Origin: a bacterium
GTDB lineage: Bacteria > Planctomycetota > B15-G4 > JADJEK01
NCBI GenBank assembly: GCA_030428825.1
Contig: JAUIEL010000171.1
Coordinates: 1 to 10,984, forward strand
Direction: 5' to 3'
DNA length: 10,984 bases
The notes beneath the pieces were generated by a model. The model worked only from the letters and a program-made list of their open reading frames with translations, searched no databases and had not been told where the DNA came from. Shown here one piece after another: positions 1 through 5,698 of this stretch. A program made the position numbers and the translations under genes. Positions within the stretch are counted from its first letter, which is position 1. Every line of letters begins with the position of its first letter.

Positions 1-80
1 ATGTCCGAGCGAACGAAGGAGCTCCTCCCCCCGAGGGGCCGGGCCGTCAGCGAACGCCCCCTCCCCTCCCGTACGCGTTC

Positions 81-240
81 ACCGCCCCGCGCGCAGCGGA
101 CCGCCCCGCGCAGCGGCCCACCGCTCCACGCGCAGTGCCCGTCGCCTCGCGCAGCGGCTCCACGCTCCACGCGCAGTGGCCCCCCGCCCCGCGCAGCGAC
201 CAAAGCCCAGCGCAGCGACCTCAAGCTCCGCGCAGCACGC
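81..240. repeat. Degenerate ~20 bp tandem repeat, eight units
   Basis: The core GCGCAG(C/T)(G/A) recurs at 91, 108, 130, 149, 171, 191, 210 and 230, so the steps are 17, 22, 19, 22, 20, 19 and 20 bp. Between cores the spacer is C-rich, typically close to CCGCCCC or CCGCTCCAC. Some units can fold on themselves, for example CCAC-GCGCA-GTGG at 167-179. The last unit lies inside the final codons of the minus-strand lipoprotein gene (221-661), which therefore ends within the array. The plus-strand reading frames across it give only Arg/Pro/Ser-rich low-complexity sequence and are not taken as genes. Function is unknown; it could be a slipped-strand array, a protein-binding array or a 3' end element of the minus-strand genes. 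Confidence 0.7.
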
Positions 241-661
241 GCCTGACCGACTCCACATGCTCCTCGAACACGCGCTTCTCCGCGACGAACTCCGCCACGT
301 GGATCGTGTTCCGCCACAGCCCTTCCTCGATCCGGAACGTGATCAGGTACCGCCGCGCGCGTCCTTCCGCCGTCACCTCGCAGAGCATCTCCACCGCCGG
401 TTCTCCCCTCCACTCCACGTCCCGCTCCTCGAGGACGACGTAGCCGCGGTGGTCGACGAGGTCGTTGCGGAGGGTCTCGCGCCAGAAGTCGAGGCTCCCG
501 CGGAGCGAGTCGGGGAAGGTGCGGACCCAGTACATCGAGTCGTCGGAGGCGATCGACTTCACGTGGTGGCGTCCCTCGTCGACGACGAGGAAGCCGTCGG
601 GGGACGGCGGGACGGCGCACGCGGCGAGGAGGACGGGGGCGAGGAGGAGGATCGGCTTCAT
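221..661 (-). CDS. Small lipoprotein, possibly PsbP/DcrB/Mog1-like fold
   Basis: This is a 146-residue protein of unknown function. The N-terminus is a clear lipoprotein signal: two basic/polar residues, a Leu/Ala-rich core and the lipobox LAAC with the acceptor Cys at 16, followed by Ala, which suggests an outer-membrane lipoprotein. The mature part is charged and alternates short strands with helices: a Trp-containing segment near 45-60, a strand pair around 72-110, then 'GLWRNTIHVAEF' and a terminal helix near 130-143. That outline resembles small secreted PsbP/DcrB/Mog1-like proteins, but the assignment is by pattern only. The ATG overlaps the stop of the upstream DUF4349 gene by one base (TGATG), so translation is probably coupled. 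The last eight codons fall in a tandem repeat, so the C-terminus may have been shaped by repeat expansion. Confidence 0.75.
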   Translation of the reverse strand: MKPILLLAPVLLAACAVPPSPDGFLVVDEGRHHVKSIASDDSMYWVRTFPDSLRGSLDFWRETLRNDLVDHRGYVVLEERDVEWRGEPAVEMLCEVTAEGRARRYLITFRIEEGLWRNTIHVAEFVAEKRVFEEHVESVRRVLRGA

Positions 662-1422
662 CAGAATCCCTCCAGGACGCGCTCGGCGCCGACGGAGCGG
701 ACCCAGACGAACCGGCTCGGGCCGCGGCGGGTCCTCACCGCGGGGGCGTTCGAGGAGAAGTCGACGGTGAGGGTGGAGAAGTCGACCTGATGGGTCAGGA
801 GGCGGAGGGCGCCCTCCATCCGTTCGATCTCCTCGGTCAGCCGGCGGAGCTCGGCCTCGATCTTCAGGATCGCCTCGACCTCGGTCGCGCGTTCGAGGAG
901 GTCGAGGAGCCGCGTCCGCGAGCGCCGCGCGTTGTCGAGCCGGATCTCCAGGTCCTGCATCTCGCGGGTCACGTCCTTCGCCTCGAGCGCCTCGGACAGG
1001 ATCACCCCCATCGACCGGACGCGGTCGAGGAGCGGGAAGAACCTCGCGACCGGGACCTTGCAGACGACGGTGCCGTCGCTCCGCTCCTTCAGGTAGCCGC
1101 CGCTCTCCTCGACCCAGCCGACGAGGCGGACCACGGCGTCCTCGACCGCGGGGACCAGGACGCCGAACCGGGCCGAGTAGATCATCTTCCGCCCGACCGT
1201 CGCCGCGGCGGCGGCGTCGGCGCCCCACGTCCCGCCGCCGGCGCTCCGCTTCGCCGGCGCCGCGCCGTCCCCGTCGGACAGGAGGCCGCTCTCTCCCGAC
1301 GCGTACCCCGCCGCGGCGCGCGCGACCTTGCTCTCGGCCGGGGCCTCGTCGTAGAGGACCCCGGAGCACCCGAACGTCATGGAGAGGAACGCGAGCAGCG
1401 CGGCTCGCAGCATCGTGGTCAT
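661..1422 (-). CDS. DUF4349 domain-containing putative lipoprotein
   Basis: The protein has 253 residues. Residues 1-18 form a hydrophobic signal ending in TFGC, with Cys19 as a possible lipid acceptor; Thr and Phe at -3 and -2 are not the usual lipobox residues. Residues 25-75 are an Ala/Gly/Ser-rich linker. Residues 78-225 match the DUF4349 pattern: a first strand, 'ESGGYL' near 106, a 'VPVARF' strand near 123, 'DVTREMQDLEIRLDNARR' at 150-167, a coiled-coil helix pair to about 210 containing 'IEAELRRLTEEIERMEG', and a closing strand 'VDFSTLTVDFS'. The usual C-terminal transmembrane helix of DUF4349 proteins is absent; the tail is short and Arg-rich. The start is supported by GGGGAG seven bases upstream; Met4 is an alternative. 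It is followed by a lipoprotein gene overlapping by one base, so both probably act in the envelope. The molecular function of DUF4349 is not known to me. Confidence 0.85.
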   Translation of the reverse strand: MTTMLRAALLAFLSMTFGCSGVLYDEAPAESKVARAAAGYASGESGLLSDGDGAAPAKRSAGGGTWGADAAAAATVGRKMIYSARFGVLVPAVEDAVVRLVGWVEESGGYLKERSDGTVVCKVPVARFFPLLDRVRSMGVILSEALEAKDVTREMQDLEIRLDNARRSRTRLLDLLERATEVEAILKIEAELRRLTEEIERMEGALRLLTHQVDFSTLTVDFSSNAPAVRTRRGPSRFVWVRSVGAERVLEGF

Positions 1423-1443
1423 GGCGGGTCTCCCCGGATCGGC

Positions 1444-1467
1444 GCCCTCGATCGTACGGACGAGGGC
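1444..1467 (-). other. Stem-loop between radical SAM gene and DUF4349 gene
   Basis: GCCCTCG at 1444-1450 pairs with CGAGGGC at 1461-1467 around a 10-base loop. It lies in the 104 bp gap between the radical SAM stop and the DUF4349 start. No T-run follows, so it is at best a weak terminator or an RNA-processing site. On the minus strand the loop contains TACGAT, a plausible -10 hexamer for the DUF4349 gene, but I see no good -35 partner, so a promoter is only a possibility. Confidence 0.3.
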
Positions 1468-1526
1468 TCCGGACCGGAATCTCCGCCGGGGGTTCCCGCG
1501 AATCGGGACGGACCCGGGCGGGACCG

Positions 1527-2579
1527 TCAGCGGTACGTCGACCAGTCGACGTCGATCCCGACGCCGAGGCGCGCCGGCAGCGTGTCCCAGAGCTCGTGCT
1601 CGATCTCGGGGAGGCGCGGCGAGCCGACGTAGAACCGCTCGGACTGCATCGGGACCATGTCCGGGACGGCGTTCAGGTGCCACGTGAGGTGGTCGACGCC
1701 GACCTCGGCGGCGAGCTTCCTCGCGAGCGCCATCTCCTCGTCGCTGTCGTTCCACTTGAAGAGGATGTAGCGCCAGACGAGGAGCGGCCCGTCCTGGCCG
1801 AGCTCCTTCCGCAGCGCCGCGACGGCGCGCATGCCGTCGAGGACGCGGTCGAGCCGGCCGTTGACGCGGTACTTCTCGTACGACTCCTGCGTCGCGCCGT
1901 CGACCGAGAAGACGACGCAGTCGATCCCCGACTCGAGCAGGCCGCGCTGCCGGTCCTCGGTGTGGAAGAAGTGACCGTTCGTGCTGGAGAGGATCACGCA
2001 CCGCGGGTTCTTCTCCCGGCAGTACCGCACCATCTCGTGCGCCTGCCGGTGCATGTAGTTCTCGCCGCCGACGTGGAACTCCATGTAGCGGAGTTCGGGA
2101 GAGAGCGAGTCGATCACCCGCTTGTACGTGTCGAGATCGAGCGTCTGCGAGGCCCGGCTCTCGATCATGCCGTCCCGATTGCACCCGGGGCACGCGAGGT
2201 TGCAGCCGATGTGCGACTCGATGTAGAGGGCGCGCGGCTTCGCGACGTCGTCGACGTACCCCTCGGGCGGCGCGGGGCCGGCGACGCGGTGCGGGCAGCC
2301 CCGGCAGATCGGGATCGCGTCGATGTTCCTCGCGATGGCGCGGCGGAGCCGGACGTACTCCGGCCCGTTCCAGACCTCGTCGAACGACCGGGTCGTGAGG
2401 TCCCCGAGCGGGTTCGTCTTCTCGGCGTCGATGCACGCGCAGACCGCGGTCCCGTCGGAGAGGACGGTCGCCTGCCGCCAGGGGCGGGTGCAGAACCGCC
2501 GCGCGCCCTCGTCGTCGCGCACCCAGGTGGCGATCGAGCGAGGTTCGGACGGGGCGGGGTCGGACTCGGACGAACTCAC
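1527..2579 (-). CDS. Radical SAM protein with N-terminal SPASM-like domain
   Basis: The protein is 350 residues from the GTG chosen here, which has GAGGG upstream; longer versions would run into the divergent kinase gene. The radical SAM cluster motif is CNLACPGC at 126-133 (CxxxCxxC), preceded by strand 'RALYIESHIG' and followed by 'EFHVGGE' near 167-173, the usual SAM-binding Gly-rich strand. 'SSTNGHFF' near 198, 'VVFSVDGAT' near 222 and 'YILFKWND' near 271 are typical later strands of the barrel. Residues 30-97 form a cysteine domain with C30, PW, DG, C47, C49, LGDL, EVW, LRR, C92 and C95. This is the consensus of SPASM domains, which normally follow the core and bind an auxiliary iron-sulfur cluster. 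Here the domain precedes the core and no cysteines occur in the last 120 residues. Such enzymes modify peptides, proteins or cofactors; no precursor peptide gene is visible, so the substrate is unknown. It is the first gene of a minus-strand set. Confidence 0.9.
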   Translation of the reverse strand: MSSSESDPAPSEPRSIATWVRDDEGARRFCTRPWRQATVLSDGTAVCACIDAEKTNPLGDLTTRSFDEVWNGPEYVRLRRAIARNIDAIPICRGCPHRVAGPAPPEGYVDDVAKPRALYIESHIGCNLACPGCNRDGMIESRASQTLDLDTYKRVIDSLSPELRYMEFHVGGENYMHRQAHEMVRYCREKNPRCVILSSTNGHFFHTEDRQRGLLESGIDCVVFSVDGATQESYEKYRVNGRLDRVLDGMRAVAALRKELGQDGPLLVWRYILFKWNDSDEEMALARKLAAEVGVDHLTWHLNAVPDMVPMQSERFYVGSPRLPEIEHELWDTLPARLGVGIDVDWSTYR

Positions 2580-2763
2580 GGGGGTCCCTCGGGGCGGTCG
2601 GCTCCCCCAATGCTTAGCACGGAGGGCGGGGAGTGCCCCGAAGAGTCTACCGGGAACGCCCGGGTCGCCCGGGGATTCGGCGAGACGGTGGCGGCGCCCC
2701 GCGGATCGGGAGCGGGACCGGACCGGCGGAGTAGACTGGCCGCCGGCGCACCGTGAGGGCCTC
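2580..2763. promoter_or_regulatory. Divergent intergenic region
   Basis: This 184 bp gap separates the minus-strand radical SAM gene from the plus-strand kinase gene, so both promoters should be here. The least GC-rich spot is around 2609-2620, which on the minus strand reads GTGCTAAGCATTGGG and contains the small palindrome TGCTAAGCA; TAAGCA could serve as a -10 for the radical SAM gene. A hairpin CCGGG-AACG-CCCGG lies at 2650-2663. TAGACT at 2732-2737 fits the loose TAnnnT rule for the kinase but has no -35 match. The placement of each promoter is therefore uncertain; only the divergent arrangement is firm. Confidence 0.3.
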
Positions 2764-5631
2764 GTGAACGACACGCTGTACGACTCCGGCGATCGGGACG
2801 AGCCGGGCGATCGGGACGACCTCGATCGCCTGGTCGGCCGGGCGCTCGACCGGATCGAGGAGGGTGGCCCGAGCGCCCTCGAGTCCCTCTACGCCGAGCG
2901 CCCCGAGCTCGCCGACGCGGTCAAGAAGCGGCTGCGCGTCCTGGGCGAGTTCGGGCTCCTCGACCCCGAGCCGACGACGACGCCGTTCGCCGACGAGCCC
3001 GGCCGGACGCTCGGCGACTTCCGGCTGCTCCGGCGGCTCGGCGGCGGCGGCATGGGGGTCGTCCATCTCGCCGAGCAGGTCTCCCTCGGGCGCGAGGTGG
3101 CGGTGAAGCTGATCCGCTCGGACCAGCTCCACCACCCGGCGGCCCGGGCGCGTTTCCAGCGGGAGATCGACCTCGTCGCGCGGCTGAAGCATCCGGCGAT
3201 CGTCCCGATCCACGCGGTCGGGGAGGCCGACGGCGTGCCGTACTTCGCGATGGAGCGGATCGAGGGGACGACCCTCGAGACGCTCCTCGACGCGCTCCGG
3301 GACGAGGACCCGGAGACGTTCGACGCGGGCCGCCTCCCCGAGCTCGTCGCGCGCCAGGCCGGGGCGACGCGCGACCCGGACTGGCGCCCCGCCCCGGACT
3401 GGCGGCGGTTCGCCCTCGAGACGGCGCGGACCGTCGCCCGCGCCCTCGAACACGCGCACCGGAAGGGAGTCGTCCACCGCGACGTGAAGCCGTCGAACGT
3501 GATGATCGCGACCGACGGCCGCGTCTTCCTGACCGACTTCGGCCTCGCGCAGGCCCAGGACGACGTCCGCCTGACGCAGAGCGGGTCGGTGATCGGCTCG
3601 CTCCCGTACCTCTCTCCGGAGCGGGTCCGCGGGGAGCCGTCCGACGAGCGGGCCGACGTCTACGGTCTCGGCGCCACGCTCTACGAGATGTGGACCTTCC
3701 GCGCGCCGTACCACGCCGACTCGGCCGAGCTGCTCGCGGCCAGGATCGTCGAGTCGCCGCCGACGTCGCCGCGCCGGCTGAACCGTCGCCTCACGAGGGA
3801 CGACGAGACGGTCGTCGAGACCGCGCTCGACGCCGACCTCGACCGGCGGTACCGCGGCGCCACCGCGCTGGCGGAGGACCTCGACGCGCTCCTCGACGGG
3901 GCGGAGATCCGGGCCCGTCCGCTCGGACCGTTCCTCCGCCTCTCGCGGCTCGTCCGGCGCCACCCCGGCCCCGCCGCCGCCGTGGTCCTCGCGTTCCTCC
4001 TGTTCGTGGTGGCGCCGATCGCGTTCGCCGCCTGGCAGATCCGGACGAACGAGCGGCTGACCGAGGCGTACGACCGGGCGCTGAAGGAGCAGTCGCGCGC
4101 CGAGCGAAACCTCCGCTCGGCGCAGCAGGCGGTGGAGCTGATCCTCCACGAGACGGCGAGCCGGCTCCTGCCGAGCGTCCCGCAGATGGCGCACGCGCGC
4201 GAGCGGATCCTCGAGAGCGCGGTCGAGTTCTACCTGCCGCTCCTCGCCCAGGAGCCGGAGGACCGGCGCTCGCGCTTCGAGCTGTCGATGATGCGGCGCT
4301 CGCTCGGCGACCTCTACCTCGACCTCGGCCGTCTCGACGACGCCCGACGGGAGCTGGAGCGACAGATCGAGACCCTCCACGCGCTGCACGCGGAGGCGAA
4401 GGCCGACGATGCGGGCGAGCCGCCGCTCCGCGAGCTCTTCCACCAGCTCGGCGCCGCTCACGCGCAGATCGCCCACATCGACGAGCGGCTCGGCGCGTTC
4501 GACGCCGCCCGCTCGCGTCTCGAGGAGGGGATCGACTGGTTCGACCGGGCGAACGCGCGGCGGGACGGCTCGCCGACGACCTGGCTGCAGCACGCCCTCG
4601 CGACCGCCTCGATGGCGCAGCTCCGGTACGAGCAGGGCGAGGCGCGCGAGGCGTCGGACTGGGCGGAGCGCGCGATCACGTCCGCCTCGCGCGCCCGCGA
4701 GCTCGACGACACGGCCCCTCTCGCGGCGGACACCCTCGCCAAGGCGCTCGCCCTCCGGGCTCGATTCCGTTACGACGAGGGACGCCTCGCGGAGGCGGTC
4801 GCGGACCAGCGACGCGCCATCGATCTCGTGCGCCCCCTCACGGGCGAGGACGCGACGATCACCGCCCGGGTGTCGCTCGTCACGCTCCTCCAGAACTACG
4901 GCACTTCGCTCGGGATGCTCGGGCGGACCGAGGAGGCGATCGCGGCCCTGCGCGAGGCGGTCGAGCGGATCGAGCCGCTCGTCGCCGCGTTCCCCGAGCA
5001 GTCCGTGCTGCTCCGGATCGCCGGAGGAGCTTGGAACTCCCTCGGGCTCGCCCACGGCGCGCGCGGGGATTCCGAGGAGCGCCGGGAGGCGTACCGCCGC
5101 TCGGTCGAGGCGCACCGACGGTTCGAGGCGACCGGCAATCGGGCGCTCGGGCCGGCGGACGACTTCTCGGTCTCCCTCGCCAACCTCGCCTCCGTCGAAC
5201 TCTCGTCCGGCGACGCCGACGCGGCGGAGGTGGTCCTCGACGAGCTCGACCGCCGCCTCGAGCGGGCTCCCGAGGGGCCCGAGCCGCCGGCGCGCGCGAA
5301 GATCCGGGAGCAGGTGACGGCGCTCCGCGCGCGCCTCCAGGTCGATCGCGGCGACCTCGACGCGGCGGCCGTGACGCTCAGGGACCTCCTCGCCGGCGAC
5401 GTGCGGGACCCGCGCGTGCCGGCGGTGTGTGCGGAGATCTGGATGGTGATCGCGGAGCTCGCGGACGAGCCGCTCGCCGGGGAGGCCCGGCGGCGGGCGC
5501 TGGAGGCGCTGCGCTCCGCGCTGCGGCTCGGCTTCGACGACGTCGAGACCCTGCTCGAGGCGCCGGCGTTCGAATCCCTCCTCGACCGGCCCGACGCGCG
5601 CGCGCTCCTCGACGAGCTCCGCCGCCCCTGA
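2764..5631 (+). CDS. Membrane-anchored Ser/Thr protein kinase with TPR-like sensor region
   Basis: The protein is 955 residues from a GTG preceded by GAGGG. Residues 1-75 are an acidic leader with a small helical segment. The Hanks-type kinase domain covers about 86-378: glycine loop GGGGMGVV at 93-100, VAVK with the ATP lysine at 115, catalytic HRDVKPSN with Asp240 and Asn245, DFG at 258-260, and a GSLPYLSPE activation-segment end near 278-286. All key residues are present, so it should be active. An insertion of roughly 25 residues (about 180-212) lies between the hinge and the helix before HRD. One transmembrane helix is at about 403-424. Residues 425-955 are helical, with TPR-like pairs such as 'LGDLYLDLGRLDDARREL' and 'YGTSLGMLGRTEEAIAAL'; the end, 'LRLGFDDVETLL', resembles the closing repeat of planctomycete kinase-TPR proteins. 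The kinase should face the cytoplasm and the TPR part the periplasm, acting as sensor or scaffold. The target is unknown. Confidence 0.95.
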   Translation: MNDTLYDSGDRDEPGDRDDLDRLVGRALDRIEEGGPSALESLYAERPELADAVKKRLRVLGEFGLLDPEPTTTPFADEPGRTLGDFRLLRRLGGGGMGVVHLAEQVSLGREVAVKLIRSDQLHHPAARARFQREIDLVARLKHPAIVPIHAVGEADGVPYFAMERIEGTTLETLLDALRDEDPETFDAGRLPELVARQAGATRDPDWRPAPDWRRFALETARTVARALEHAHRKGVVHRDVKPSNVMIATDGRVFLTDFGLAQAQDDVRLTQSGSVIGSLPYLSPERVRGEPSDERADVYGLGATLYEMWTFRAPYHADSAELLAARIVESPPTSPRRLNRRLTRDDETVVETALDADLDRRYRGATALAEDLDALLDGAEIRARPLGPFLRLSRLVRRHPGPAAAVVLAFLLFVVAPIAFAAWQIRTNERLTEAYDRALKEQSRAERNLRSAQQAVELILHETASRLLPSVPQMAHARERILESAVEFYLPLLAQEPEDRRSRFELSMMRRSLGDLYLDLGRLDDARRELERQIETLHALHAEAKADDAGEPPLRELFHQLGAAHAQIAHIDERLGAFDAARSRLEEGIDWFDRANARRDGSPTTWLQHALATASMAQLRYEQGEAREASDWAERAITSASRARELDDTAPLAADTLAKALALRARFRYDEGRLAEAVADQRRAIDLVRPLTGEDATITARVSLVTLLQNYGTSLGMLGRTEEAIAALREAVERIEPLVAAFPEQSVLLRIAGGAWNSLGLAHGARGDSEERREAYRRSVEAHRRFEATGNRALGPADDFSVSLANLASVELSSGDADAAEVVLDELDRRLERAPEGPEPPARAKIREQVTALRARLQVDRGDLDAAAVTLRDLLAGDVRDPRVPAVCAEIWMVIAELADEPLAGEARRRALEALRSALRLGFDDVETLLEAPAFESLLDRPDARALLDELRRP

Positions 5632-5633
5632 GC

Positions 5634-5660
5634 CGTCCCGGCGGCGGGCGCGACGGGACG
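5634..5660 (+). terminator. Weak stem-loop after the kinase gene
   Basis: CGTCCCG at 5634-5640 pairs with CGGGACG at 5654-5660 around a 13-base GC-rich loop, starting three bases after the kinase stop. No T-run follows. It could slow transcription between the kinase and the hydrolase 67 bp downstream, but it may equally be chance in DNA of this composition. Confidence 0.2.
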
Positions 5661-5698
5661 CTTGCCTTCGACCTCCCCACTCGCGAAGCTCCCACCGC

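Noticed and set aside
1..246. Open frame of 81 codons starting at the first base, plus strand
   Set aside because: The product is Arg/Pro/Ser low-complexity sequence from a GC-rich repeat array and overlaps the end of a real lipoprotein gene; no ribosome site can be seen.
2641..2672. Repeated CGCCCGGG and small hairpin in the divergent region
   Set aside because: The stem is only five base pairs and the words are expected in GC-rich DNA; listed only within the intergenic entry.
2323..2763. Longer N-terminus for the kinase, starting inside the radical SAM gene
   Set aside because: The extra residues are Arg/Ser-rich without family resemblance and overlap the opposite-strand coding region; the GTG at 2764 with GAGGG upstream fits the family start.
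2580..2774. Longer N-terminus for the radical SAM protein from an ATG at 2774
   Set aside because: It would overlap the start of the divergent kinase gene and adds a low-complexity Arg/Pro stretch; the GTG at 2579 has a better ribosome site.
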